From Mycoplasmopsis gallinacea (GTDB taxonomy: Bacteria; Bacillota_I; Bacilli_A; Mycoplasmatales; Metamycoplasmataceae): a stretch of 64,000 nt of DNA. Below the pieces are notes generated by a model that saw only the letters and a list, made by a program, of their open reading frames with translations, did no database searches and was not told where the DNA came from. Made by a program: the position numbers and the translations under genes. Every line of letters begins with the position of its first letter. Position 1 is the first letter of the stretch. This document shows, in pieces, positions 29,828-43,300 of this stretch. The stretch lies in assembly GCF_900660495.1 (NCBI RefSeq), contig NZ_LR214950.1, positions 186,001 through 250,000 on the forward strand, read 5' to 3'.

Positions 29828-31690
29828 ATGAAAAATTTAGTTATTGTTGAGTCACCAAATAAGGTTCAAACCATTAAAAAATATCTTGGAAAAGATTATG
29901 AAGTGCTTGCTAGTGTAGGTCATATTTTAAAAATGAAAACTAGTGGACAATTTGGACTTGGAATTGATTTTGAAAATTGAGAACCTGAATATTCACTTGA
30001 TTCTACTAAGAAAAAAGTAGTAGAACAACTTAAAAAAGGTGTTAAAGAAGCCGAGCATGTTTATATTGCAACTGACCCGGATCGTGAAGGGGAAGCTATT
30101 GGAGAACATCTTGTTAATTATTTAAAGATTCAAGATAAATATTCACGTTTAAAATATAATGAAATTACTGAAGAAGCTATTTTAAATGCTTTAAAACATG
30201 TTGGAAAAATTGATGAAGCTTTAGTTGATGCTCAAAAAGCACGGAGAATGCTTGATCGGATTATTGGATTTAGATTAAGTTACCTTATCAAAAACAAACT
30301 TAGCAATTCTCCAACTAATCCATCAGCTGGAAGAGTGCAATCAATTGCTTTAAAATTAGTTATTGATCGTGAAAGAATTATTCAAGCTTTTATTCCTGAG
30401 CAATATAGTAAATTAACAGCTATTTTAGCTGGGAGCAAATTAGAAGCTTTTTACTTTAACCCTGAAAATCCAAGCGAGAAAAAAGATTGAATTTTTAAAC
30501 AAGAGCTTGATAGCCTTAAAACTTACTTTGAAAAAGCTGATAAAAAATTAACAGTTGCAGATGTTAAATCAACTGAAAGAAAAGTAAGTGCTATTCAACC
30601 ATTTAAACAAGCTGTTTTATACCGTAAAAGTCCTTTTTCATCAGCTGTAACTCAAATTGCGGCGCAAAAGCTTTATGAAGGTTATGGAGATGGTGGACTT
30701 ATTAGTTATCCACGTACTGATTCAACTCGTTTAAGTGATACTTTTGTGCGTCATGGACATGAATTTATTGCTAAAAAATGAGGTAAAGATTACATCTCTG
30801 AAGAAATTAAAGGTTTTAGCGGTGACCAAAACGCCCATGAAGCTATTCGTCCAACCAGCTTACATCTTGATCCAGAATCAGCTAAAGCACAATTTAGTGA
30901 AATGACTGAGCAAGAATATAAGTTATATAAATTAATTTATGAAACAACACTCCAAGCTTTAATTAAACAACCTAAGAGAATGAGCACATCTTACACATAC
31001 ATTAATGGTGAGTATCAATTTAGAAATAATTTCTCAAAAATTACTTATGATGGATATTATGTTGTAACAGGAATTCCTGCTGATGATATTGATCCAGGAT
31101 TTAAAAAAGGTGATGTGCTTGATGTAGATAGTTTCGTTTTCACAGATCATGAAACTAAACCAATTCCTCGTTATAATGAAGGAACATTAATTGAAGCACT
31201 TGACGAAATTAAAGTGGGTCGTCCTTCAACTTTTGCTACTACAGTTAAGATTTTAAAAGATCGTCAATATGTAGAAACTAAAGAGGGAACACTTTGACCA
31301 ACTGAATTTGGAACTATTGTTTTAGATAAGTTAATTAACTCATTCCCAAAAATCATTAATGAAGATTACACAGCTAAAGTCGAAGAAGAACTTGATCAAA
31401 TTAGTGAAGATAAACTTGAAAAAAATACAGTTATGGAAGATTTCTGAAAACGCTTTGAAGAAAGTTATAAAGAAGCTTCTGAAACAATGGAAAAAACAAC
31501 TTTAAAAGTAACTCAGCTTGATGAACCATGTCCAGATGATAATGGAATTTTGCTTGAAAGATTTAATAAAAAAGGACAAAAATTTATAGGATGTAAAAAC
31601 TTCCCAAATTGCAGATATACTCGAAGTATTGAAGGTGAAGCGCAAAAAACATTCAAACGAAGTTTTTATAAAAAATCTGCTTCTAAATAA
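29828..31690 (+). CDS. topA: DNA topoisomerase I
   Basis: 620 aa with five TGA Trp codons. TOPRIM domain ([22 protein letters not shown]), the catalytic tyrosine in [11 protein letters not shown], and [12 protein letters not shown] are all present. It relaxes negative supercoils. The C-terminus carries one zinc-ribbon-like unit ([20 protein letters not shown]) with only three cysteines; the second Cys of the usual CPxC is Asp. Most bacterial TopA proteins carry more zinc units. Single gene with a strong terminator. Confidence 0.97.
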
Positions 31691-31700
31691 TTAATAATTG

Positions 31701-31733
31701 CCCACATACCAATTTTTGGTATGTGGATTTTTT
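31701..31733 (+). terminator. Intrinsic terminator after topA
   Basis: 11-bp stem CCACATACCAA / TTGGTATGTGG followed by ATTTTTTAT. The IS target duplication begins 15 bp further on, so the insertion did not touch topA. Confidence 0.9.
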
Positions 31734-31747
31734 ATACTTTTTATAAC

Positions 31748-31777
31748 ATCATTTATAGTAGTAAAATTACATTCAAA
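31748..31777 (+). repeat. 30-bp target-site duplication, left copy
   Basis: Thirty bases beginning ATCATTTATAGTAGTAAAAT directly before the IS end; repeated exactly at 33622-33651. Confidence 0.93.
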
Positions 31778-31802
31778 CCTGAGTTTCCAAGTTGAGACAC
31801 TA

Positions 31803-31846
31803 TAAAAAACGAATACATCTATAAATAAGGTGTATTCGTTTTTTAT
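31803..31846 (-). terminator. Terminator of the IS transposase
   Basis: 14-bp stem AAAAAACGAATACA / TGTATTCGTTTTTT inside the IS end; it stops the minus-strand transposase transcript before it leaves the element. Confidence 0.8.
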
Positions 31847-31868
31847 ATTTAAAATTACACACATAGAA

Positions 31869-33497
31869 TTAACTCATACATGCGATAAAATCTTTATAAA
31901 TTTTTATATTTTCTTTGTGGTTTTCATCCAAATCATTAATTATTTCTTGTACCACTTTTCCATTTACTTCTTTTTTTGTTATAGTCATCATTCTTAATGA
32001 ATCCACAAATAAATCTAACGTCACTTTTTGTATTTCTCCATTGATTTCATAATATTTCTTTAATTTATAAAGACAGTATTTTAAAACAACAAGAGCAATG
32101 AAACATAATAAAAGATGTGCAAGTATATGCTGTTCATTATGAACAAAAACAGGTCTAACTTGTAAAGAAGATTTTAATGTTCTGAAATTTTCTTCTACTT
32201 TTCATTGTTTTCTGTAAATTTCATTAGCTTTTTCTGGTGTTAAATCTAGAATATTGGTTTCAATAATGTAAAAACCATCTTCAGATTCTTTTTTCTTAAT
32301 TTTCTCTCAATTTAATTTACCCACTGTTTTGCCATCAATGTCCATATATTTCTTTTTATATTCTGGAACTAAAGAACTAAGTGGCAGTTCTCCATTTACA
32401 GTTTTCTTATTCAATTTATCAATAAAATTATTTCTTTTTAATTTATCTAAAGTCTTTTTCCCAGGACTGAAAAACACACATCATTTTCTGTATTTACCAT
32501 TAAATCTATTTTTATTTCAAACAGATTCAACAATTTGTTCTTTTCAAAACATTTCATCTCTAAAAACATAATGTTTGTCTTCAAGAATGAATTTTTTCAT
32601 CCCAATACTTAATGTATCTAATCTTTTTTGGAATATATATTTAATTCCTTTTTGTTCTAGGAAACGTAAGTTTGCGTTGTTATTTATTCCACGATCTGCA
32701 ACTATTGTAATATCCTTTATTTTATAGATTGATTGAAGTTCTAAAACGAAGGATAACATTGTTTTACCATCAGCCGTGTTACCTGGGAAAACTTTATAGT
32801 GTATTGGTATTCCGTTTTCGTCTACAGCCATTGCTATGACTACTTGATCTTCATTGTGTTTTCCGTCTTTTGAAAAACCGTTTTTTCTCATCCCTTCTCT
32901 TGTAAAGCTTTCAAAATAAACTGTTGTGTTATCGAAGTGAATAACTTTATTATTGCGATTTGTAAATTCATTTATTTTTTGAAATAAATTGACTAAAACA
33001 GAGTTCTTATTTTCAAAAATAACATCAAGATAGTTATATATTGATGATTTTTTAACATTAATATCATTTATAAAATCGCTTTTATTTTTATATTGTGACA
33101 TATAGCTTCTTGGAAGGATAATTCTAGTTGCTATGAAAAATTCCAAAACCTCTTCTAACGATTTATGTTTACTTTTTGGCAATACTGAAAATAAATCTAA
33201 TTCTTTAATAACTTTATAAATTAAATCAACTCCAATATTTTGGATACTTGTTTTTACAGAAGTGGGTTTTAATAATTTAAAAAATTCTTCTTTTGCAATA
33301 GCTTTATCTAAAGATGTATCTACTTTTTTTGCTATTTCTTTCATATCTTCAATTGAAGATAATCCATACTTTTCTTTGATATCTTCTCAGTATCCTAGAC
33401 CAACCTGATTTCCATAACCTTTTTTAAAACCTTTAGAAATAGCTAAAACTAAATAATATTTTCCATTTTGTTTTTTCTTGCATAAACTGTAACTCAT
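31869..33497 (-). CDS. IS1634-family transposase (DDE)
   Basis: 542 aa with TGA Trp codons. IS4-group catalytic triad is visible: Asp about 189 in IHFDNTTVYFES, Asp about 268 in TIVADRGINNN, and Glu about 436 in the YRKQWKVEENFRTLK block (the Y-x2-R-x3-E-x6-K signature). It cuts and rejoins the IS ends. TATAAT lies 6 nt before the ATG, so the transcript is likely leaderless. Identical, where both can be read, to the second copy at 62809. Confidence 0.95.
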
Positions 33498-33621
33498 GCT
33501 CTTATTATATCATTTTATGTGTGTAATGTAAGTAAAAAAACATTTTTTTCTTTAGGTCATATATCTTTGATATATGTATAAAAAATAAGCCTAAAAAATA
33601 GGCTCAACTTGGAAACTCAGG

Positions 33622-33651
33622 ATCATTTATAGTAGTAAAATTACATTCAAA
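33622..33651 (+). repeat. 30-bp target-site duplication, right copy
   Basis: Exact repeat of 31748-31777, beginning on the base after the IS end. Confidence 0.93.
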
Positions 33652-33749
33652 AATTTGTTTTATTACAAGCTAATTAAAAACAAAAGTAGTTAGCAAAAAT
33701 ATCAAAAATATCTATATTTTTGTATAAATATTGCATTTTTTAGGTATCT

Positions 33750-33765
33750 AAAAAAAAAAAAAAAA
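33750..33765 (+). repeat. Poly(A)16 tract in a probable promoter region
   Basis: Sixteen A residues, about 120 bp before the start of the decayed surface-protein gene. A -10-like CATAAT lies 13 bp after the tract. Poly(A) tracts in promoters switch surface lipoprotein genes by length change in other mycoplasmas (vlp genes of M. hyorhinis). Confidence 0.6.
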
Positions 33766-33886
33766 CATTTTAGCCCTGCATAATAGGGTTATATGCCTTT
33801 TTTGTGATATTATATTTTAATATAATTATTTTTGTATTTTTAATAAATAAAAATAAAAAATTATTTTTTATAAAAAGGGGAAATTA

Positions 33887-34326
33887 TGAAAAAAGGAAAA
33901 TATCAAAGTTCACATTGGCAACGGGAATGATAATGACTTCATTAATATCCTTATTACATTTAAGGGTAATGCAATATTAAATTCGCTTAATTAACCTAAT
34001 GATGAGATTAATTAAGTAATTTTAGTTAGGCAATGCTTCAGGTGACATTTTTAATCCTGTTAATTTAACAGACTCTACGAAATTATTAAATAGTTAAGAT
34101 ATAAATTTTATAAGTAAAGCTTGATGATTGGATTCTAATGTTCCAAGTCCTAATACATTTAAAAATATTTACCAAGATTTAATGTTGATCTAGCACTAAA
34201 GAAGGTGATTATCTTGTTAGGAGAATCTATTTATCAAAAGATATAACTTTAAATGGTGTATTCCTAAATTCAAAGTTTAGAGTAATTTAAGAATCTGGAG
34301 AAATTTATATTCGTATATATAAGGTG
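33887..34326 (+). pseudogene. Decayed 5' part of a surface-protein gene, related to the giant gene after it
   Basis: AAAAGGGG and ATG-AAA-AAA begin a signal peptide, but it runs on only in the next frame (KISKFTLATGMIMTSLISLL); one more A in the A6 run would restore it. Pieces in shifting frames follow, broken by TAA/TAG: GDIFNPVNLTDSTKLLN, FISKAWWLDSNVPSP, GDYLVRRIYLSKDITLNG. The last resembles KFLVGLWISEDLILTG in the N-terminal domain of the following giant protein, so this is probably a paralog relic. No function remains. Confidence 0.7.
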
Positions 34327-34333
34327 GTATGTT

Positions 34334-37300
34334 ATGAAAAATAGAAAAAAGATTAAAAAAATTGTATTAGCAGTTAGTGCTACAAGTGCATCTTTACCTT
34401 TTGTATTTTTACCTATTTCTCAAACTAATACAACAGGAAGTTCACAGGAAATTGATAGTAAATACATGAGTTATAGCCAATATAACAAAGTGCAAGACGA
34501 TGGTATTTATACTAATTACAGTACCGTTGAAGGTATGTTTTTTGAAGGATGAGCTATAGGGAATAAAAAACAACCTATTTACATTGGAACAAATCCAAAA
34601 TACAGTAAAGATGAATCTGGGTATAATAAATCTAAATACTATATCAATGAGAGAAATAATTGATATAGATTGTATGACTATAACGCAAATAAAGAAAAAT
34701 GAGATAGATATAGGGATAATTATAATCCAGCATGAGATTTATTAAATCCCTCTTTAATTCTTAATGATAGCACAATTAATACAAGATACAATTGACAAAA
34801 AAATGATAATAAAGATTCTTCATTTTTTAATGGAGATGGATGAGATTCGGTTAATGATACAAAATCTTTTAGGGTTGGGTTCAATGTTGACAAATTAAGA
34901 TCTGATGATAGAAAATTTTTAGTAGGGCTTTGAATTTCAGAAGATTTAATTTTAACTGGAAATATTAAAGCTATTGTTTCAACTAGAAATACAAATAATC
35001 CTTTTCAAGAAGCGATTGCTAATCCATCAAATGTTAGAACTTATAATATCTCTGTTGATGAAAAATATGATGTAAATGATGTGAAAGACAAAACAAATTC
35101 TGCAACATGATATGGAAAAGAAGAATATAAATATAGAATAAATCCTTGAATTTCTAAATCTTATGATTATACAGGTGTATTTAAAGAAGGTGATAATCAT
35201 TCAGGGTTTAAATTTTATAGCTCTAATAAAAATAATGAATATGCTGAATTCAGTAGATATTATGTTGATGGTGAGGATAAATATACAACAGGTAAAACCT
35301 GATTAAATTCCATGCATTATGGATCTTTTTATAAATCTTTTCCAAAAGAAATAAATCAAAATATTACTAATCAATACGGTATATTATGAGGTGGTGTTGC
35401 TAACGATTATTTCAGAAAAAGAACCATTGCTAACATGATTATTCATGATGAGCCATCATTAGATGGTGATTGAAAATATGCTCCTGTAGCATATGCTGGA
35501 AACGAATATAAATTGGGATTATTTCAAAAACAATATAAAGATAATAATAACTATATTTATAATTCTCTCAATAATAATGCAGGTTCATTATTAATTTTGG
35601 AAATAAAATCTGAAGATAAAAGTACAGCAGGTTTTACACCATCATTACAATTAGAATTTACAGTAAAAAGAAATCCAAACACAATTGATAATAACGGAGT
35701 ACGGAGCGGAAATAATGCTAATCCTCTTTCAAGAGACTCTTCGTCTAAAAAAACATATATTGGATTCGGACAATTTAAATATGAACAAAGTAAATGAGCT
35801 AATAGACAGTTTGGTTCATTTATGAAAATGGCAGATCGCCAAGCATATCAAAATATTAAATTCAATACCACTGAAAAATTGGTTAAAAGCGAATATCTTT
35901 TAGATAATGATAAATTACCTAATACTACTTTATCTTTAATTGAAGATAATAATGGGTCTGAAAGACTAATTCATTCAGTGAATAAATCAAAGTATAATGA
36001 AGTAATAAATCAAGACAAAATTCTTGCAGAATATAAAACAAAAAATAATGTTGATTCCTTAACTCAATATTCAAATATAAACAATTTAAGACTTAAAACC
36101 AGTTTTGCAAATTCTGAAGACAATAAAAAATGAAAAATTATTTCTGAAAATTCTTATTCAACTCAAAATCCAAATATTTTTTCTTTTAATACAACAGATG
36201 GTGATGGTTACCTTAATTTTAATGAAATTAGCTACGATTTAACAGATTATGAAAAATTAAAAAGATTTGCAAATGATAGAACCAAAAATAAATGATTAAC
36301 TATTAAACAAATTAATTATTTATTATCACAAATTGAACAAAACGAAAACTTTAATAAAGCCACATATTCTTTTAACGATCCTAAATGATTTGATTATTTC
36401 AAGGAACAAATTTCTAATTTAAATAATTTACAAGGACAAGCAGAAGCAAAAAGAGCTGAATTGCGTAATTTAATTTTAAGTACTACTGATAAAACTGAAT
36501 GAAATAGTGAAATTAGTAATAGAGTGCTTTTTGCTTTTTCAGATCCAAGAGAAGCTAAATCTCCAGCATGGAATTTGTTAGAAAGAGAAGGATATTGAAA
36601 TTGACAAGCAAGTTCATTACAAAGAAAATATAATATACAATCAGAATTAAATTCAAATAGCGAAGCAATTGATAGAAATGATGATTCAAAAGTGATTTTG
36701 CAGACCACAACTGAAATTGAAAAATTTATAGCAGATGTAAATAATGTTATCAATAAAATTAAGGAAACAGGAAAAAGCAACTTAGAAAGTGAATTTATAA
36801 ATACTTTGAATAATCAAAGTATCACAAATTCCACATGAAGCAAATATAATTACAATCAAGGCACTAAATTCATAATTAATGCGATTAATTCTGTAGTTGC
36901 AAATCGAAATACCCCCTATGATTTAACAACTTTTACACCAACTACAAACCAACAATATAAAAACGATAAAACCTCTATTCTTAATAAAATTCAAAATTTA
37001 TCTACTTTATATGATGCAATCCAAAATATTCAAACAAAAATTCAAGATTTAAAAAATGACAAATTGGTTTATGGAAAAACATCAAATAAACCAGCTATTA
37101 ATGATGATTGATACAATAATTTTGTAGAAAAATTGCAAAATGCTAATAATATTCAAAGTGACTCATCTTATGCTTTTTCATCTCAAAATAATTTAGATAC
37201 TTTTAGAACCAATAATGCAAATAAACTAAAAACTAATTGAACTGATAAAATTCTTGAATTAAATGGAAATAAAAATCAATTTACAAATGATATTAATTCA

Positions 37301-40300
37301 TTTAACTATTTAGATAGTTCTGCCAAACAATCATTTATTCAAAGAAAACCAGCAGAAAAAAACTTTGTTTATTCTGAAATCAATTATCAATTAACTGATA
37401 ATAGAAATACAATTAATAATCAATTAACTTCATTAATTAATGAAGCATTTACTCAAGCTAAAATAAAAGCAAAAGAAAAAATCAATAGTTTTGCTTACGT
37501 TTCACAAACACTAAAAACCACTGCTTCAAATAATATTGATAGTGCTGAACTTTATAAAAATACAACTAATAACGCTCAAGATAGTTGAGTATATTTTGGT
37601 AATGACCAAAATTTAAAAACTATTGTAGACGAATTAGAAAAACAAAATAATTATCATAAACAATTGATTGATTATTTAGAATCTTCATCATTAAATGGTA
37701 AAAATAATGTTTTAACTCAAAAACAAAAAGAAGCATTTAAAAATGATATTCTTTCTAAAAATTTTGCTGATCAAAACGAAGTTAATGAATATAAAAATTC
37801 TATTAACAATGTAAATGATGCAACAAAAAATTTAAAAACTTATGTAACTAATTTAAATACTAATACAGATAAATATAATTTTGCTTCTCCAGATAAAAAA
37901 CGTAATTTTGATGCTTATAAAGAGATTGCTGATTCATTAGTAAATAATGTAAGATCAATTATAAATTCAACACACATTTCTAAATTACAAGAAAATTTAA
38001 CTAATGCTTATGGTGCCCTAGATGGTGATATTTTTATCAATAAAGTAAAAGAATTAAATTACTTAACTACTAATTTACAAAATCTTATAATCAATCAAAT
38101 CAAAGCAGCAGATCCAAGACAAAGAAAAGCAATTTATGAAAAGGCAAAAAAATTAAACGATGATTTTGGCAAAACTGATTTAACTTCAATTAATACATAT
38201 AATTCAGCTAAATCAACTCCTGATTATACTAATGGCTCAAAAGCAAGAAAATCTGCTTTTGATACTGCTTTAACTAATCTTAATGCTAAATTAAACACAT
38301 CTAAAAATAAATTGGAACAACCAACCCAAATTCCAACAAATTACACAAACTTTATTGAAAATTATATTAGTCAATACGATCAATTAAAATCTGCTATTGC
38401 AACCGCTTATAATAATATTGATGGGAATGAAATTACTGCGGAAAAAGCAAGATTAAATGCAATTGATTTAACTTTTGATTATCCAAGCAAAGAAGCTGTT
38501 TTACCTTCAGAAATTAGAGATTCATCAATCACTAATAACTTACCTAATAATAGTAAAGCAAATGTTGTTACAAGTAATATTGCAAAAACAGATTCAAATG
38601 GTACAGTATCTCTTAATTACCAATTAGTTTCAACGGATCCAAAATTTAGTTATTTACCAGCTGATGAAAAAATTAAATCAGATTCTAAATCTGCTAATAT
38701 TACTGGATTTTTAACTTCAAGTCAAAAAGCTTTTAATGATAAAAAAGCTTCTTTAATTGAAGCAATTAATCAAGCAAAAAATAATAATAAAATTACCGAG
38801 AGTCAAAAACAAAAATTAATAGATGCAGTTAATAAAGCTACAAGTCTTGATGAATTAAATAAACAAGAAGCAAAAGATAATGAAATTTTCAAATTAACTT
38901 CTACTTATGAACATTTAAATCCAAAACAAAATCAAGAATTATTTGAAAAAATCCAAAATGCTACAAGTATTCAAGATGCTCAAACTATTTTTGCAAAACA
39001 AGAAAATGTTAACCTAAATAATTCAATGAAAAAATTGAAATATTTAGCTAGTGAATATACAAACAAAAAATCTAATGTTGATTACAAAAGTGCAACTAAT
39101 CAAAGTCAATTTGATGCTATTTTCAATTCAGCTAATGAGTTAATTTCTTCAACTACAAATAATGGGACTACTAATCCTTCATTAAATACTTTAATTGGGA
39201 ATATTAATCAAAGTGGTTCACTAAATAATAGTTTTGCTTTACTTGATGGAATTAAAAATAAAGCAAAAAATGATATCAATGGATTAAATTATTTAACAAA
39301 AACACAAAAACAACAATATAAATCAGAAATTAATAAAATTTCTGATTTACAAAGTAGTGAAAATAAACAAAATGCTGTTAATAAGGTTTTAACTAAGGCT
39401 AAATTAAATCAATATAATGCAACTTTTGATTATGCTAATAAATCAAAAATTACTCCAAGTCAAATTGTTGATAATAATGTGTCTAAAGTCATTGTTTATA
39501 ATGATTCTTTAAACAGTCCAATAATTACAACTGATCAAATTGTAATTAAAGAAATTGTTAAAAATAATGCTGATGGAACCGCAACAGTTAAATATGTTAT
39601 AAAAGATGCAACTGATCAATCTTTAACTTCAGAAGTTAAGGAAGCAACAATTAGAGATTTTAAAACTGGTAATCAAGCAGAAAAAGAAAGATTAAATGCA
39701 ATTAATTCTGTAACAGTTAATGCAACTCCACAACAAAAACAAAATCAAGCTTCAAAATTGACTAATCCTCAAGAATTACAATGAGATATTCAAAATAGTC
39801 AAAATGCTGAAATTGTTGATAAAACTATTGTTGGTTACAATGATATTACTGGTAAATTAAAGGTTTCTTATAGACTAAAATCAAAAACTTCAACAAATAT
39901 TTATTCAGATATTAAATATGCAGAAATTGAAGGTTTTCAAACAGAGAAACAAAGACTAGATGCATTATTAACTCAAGAAAATGCAATTTTAACTATTACT
40001 AACAAAAAAGTGCCAACTGAAGCAACTTATGGCACTGACTTTAATATTAGCTTTAAAGATAGTAATGCGCACAAAGCAAGCTTCAAAAATAGTCCAAATA
40101 TTACTAACAGAAGTGATAGAGATGGTCAAATTGCTTTTGACTACACTTTAAAATCTGATAGACAAGATTTAATTACTATTCCAGAAGAAGTTAATCAAGC
40201 AAGCGAAGTTGTTTCAACTAAAAGTTCAAGTTTTACAGCTTCAGGACTGTTAACTGAAAAACAAAGATTAGATCAATTAATTGATAATGATCAAGTGGCT

Positions 40301-43300
40301 AAAACTATTACTTATCCAGATAGCCAAAATGTAATTAGATCTGAAATTAATAAAGATAATTTTGTAACTCAAATTACCCAAGATGCACAAGCTAAAATTG
40401 TAATTGATAGTTTCAGTAACAACGCAAACAATCCAAAAGCCATTGATATTATTTATCATTTAGTTTCAACTAAAGATGGTGTAAATGCAATTTCTAAAAC
40501 TAAAACTCTTACTTTAGATGGCTTCCAAAGTGATGTTGAGCGTGAACAAAAAACAATTAATGCTTATACAGAAAATGATTATACTTTCACATCTGATAAC
40601 ACTAAATTAGCTTCATACTTCAAAGATAATGCCAGTCAAATTCAAATTAGTCCTAAAACCACCACTAATCGTGAAAATGAAACAATTGAAATTCAAAGAG
40701 TTGTGGCTTACAATGATGTTGATGGAACTTTAAAAGTTGAATTTGTAACTAAAAGTAATAAAAATGGTACTTTATTAACTTCAAACACAAAAGTAGCAAC
40801 TATTAGTGGCTATAAAACTGAAAGCCAAAGATTAGACGATTTATTAAATAATTTAAGTCAAAATAATATTAATGTTGCCAAAGATAAAGCAACCACTTTA
40901 CCTTCTGATGCAACCACAGCAACTGATTACACTTATAGTTTGAGTGAAACTGAAAAAGCAACTTTAAATATTGTTGATGCTATTAGTCCTAACAATGAAT
41001 TGGGAAAAGTAACTTTTACAGCCAAATTAGTTTCATCAAAAGCTAAAAATGAATTAATTTATGATGCTGAAAATACCAATTTACCAGCAATTACTACTCC
41101 TGAAACTTCAATTACAAAGAGTTTAGAAATTACAGGCCTTAGAACTCAAGCAGAACAAGATAGACTTGATAAAGAAGCTGAAGTTGCTAGATTAAATAAT
41201 TTAGCTGCTACTTTCTATTACACTGATAAAGCAACCACTTTACCTTCGGAGGCTAATAAAAAACAAATTACTTCTAATATAACAAATCAAGATCCAGAAG
41301 CAACAGTTCAGATTAAAAATATAACTGCTTATGATGAAATTACAGGTTCAATTACCTTTGAATATACTTTTGATTCAGCAAAAAGTGGTATTTATAACGG
41401 TGTTGAATCTGAAACAAAAACTGCTACTTTAAATGGATTCAAAACTGAAAAAATGCGTCTTGATCAATTATTAACTGCTCACAAGGCTCAATTAGAGGCT
41501 AAAATTAATACTTTAGCAACTAATGCATACAAAGATAATTTAGCTTCAAATGTAATTAATAATTTTGTAATTGAAGATGAAAATAGCAATTTAACTGATG
41601 CAAGAATTAATGTTACACTTAAAAAAGCAGATGATGTTAAAGGTCAAATTTCTTATACTTATAATTTAGTTTCAACTAAAACTTTAAGTAATCAACAAGA
41701 CTTATCAACTCAAAATTCAGAAACTGCATCTGGAATTTTAAGCGGCTTTAAAACTAATGCTGATGTCGAAAGCGAAAGATTAAATAGCACTCAATCATAC
41801 ACCATTAACTATGCAAATAAAGCAACAACTTTAGCTTCATCATTAAAAGATGATGCTATCAGTAATTGAACTTGAAATAAACCAGATGATGCTGATTATG
41901 AATTTATCGATCAAAAAGTAATTGCTTATGATGATGTTAATGGAAAAATTAAAGTTGAATTTAAATTAAAATCAACCAAAAATAATTTAGGAAAAGAAGT
42001 AATTAGCGACAAAAAAGTAGTTGAATTAACAGGTTTCTTAACTGAAAAACAAAGATTAGATAATTTAATTAAAGCTATTGAAACTTCAAGTGTAATTACT
42101 AATAATGAAGATGCTTTAACTAAAAAACCTTCACAATTAACTGATAATGACTTTACAATTACTAAACCAGAAGCTTGAAATAATGAAAATCTTAATATTG
42201 CTTTAGTAATTAATAACCAAGATCGTGATGATGAAAACGGAACAATTAAAGTTAGTTATCAATTAAGCACTACCAGAACAGATTTAGTTTCTGGTTATGA
42301 TAACGTTGATCAAAATCTAGTTTCAGATAATGCACCAAAAGTGACATTTAATAATTATTTAACAACTACTCAAGAAGAAATTAATCGTCTAGATGCAATT
42401 AATCCAACTTATAGTAATTTAAATAATGAATTATTACCAAGTCAAATTAATACTAATAATAGCAATACTGCATTTAGTATTAATTTACCTAATGGTGCAG
42501 AAGCACAAGTTGTGAATTTAGCAATTGATAGCCAAAATGATAAAGATGGTTCATTAACTATTTCATATCAATTGCAATCAACTAAAAACAATTTAAATAC
42601 TTTACAATCTGCTAAAAAAACTTATACATTTAATCAAGCAAATAATAATCAATACTTTACTGAAAAACAAAGATTAGATCTTTTAGCATACAGTCCTACT
42701 TTAAGCACACAAACACAAGCAACCAAAACTGCTTCAGAAATTAAAGCTAGAGATATTGAATTTGCAAATGTAGAAAATGCTACTGTTTTAATTTCAGATG
42801 TTAATATTGATTCAATTAATGAAGTAACTGGGGAAGTACAAATTACTTATTTAGCAACTTCACAAAGAGCTAATTTAACTGATGTTAAATCAAGTGTTAA
42901 AAATGCAACTTTAAACACTTTAACTGAATTACAAAGATTAAATAATTTAGTGGCTGCAAGTCAAAAGGTGTTTAATTTTGCTGGTGATAAAGCACAAAAC
43001 TTAACTACTGTTGATGAAGTAACTTTAGAACAATTATCTGGATATTTAGCTCAAGAAATTGATAATCAAAAAACTAACATTCTAAGTCAAAATAAAGCTA
43101 AATTAGTAATTGATTCAATTGAAAGCACAAATAGTGAAACTGGAGAAATTGTTTTAAATTGATATTTAGAATCAACTAAAAACAATTCAAATAACCAAGT
43201 AGTTAAAACAGCTAATAAACAATATACATTCACTGGTTTCCAAACAGCTAATCAGCGTGAACAACAAGAATTAAATGCTTTAGAAAATATTGATTTCACT

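Larger units (their letters stand above)
31778..33621 (-). mobile_element. IS1634-family insertion sequence, copy 1 (complete)
   Basis: 1,844 bp bounded by inverted repeats CCTGAGTTTCCAAGTTGAG (31778-31796 and 33603-33621) and perfect 30-bp direct repeats. It carries one transposase gene on the minus strand with its own promoter and terminator. The long direct repeats are characteristic of IS1634-type elements of the IS4 group. The copy looks intact. It lies in the gap after topA. Confidence 0.93.
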
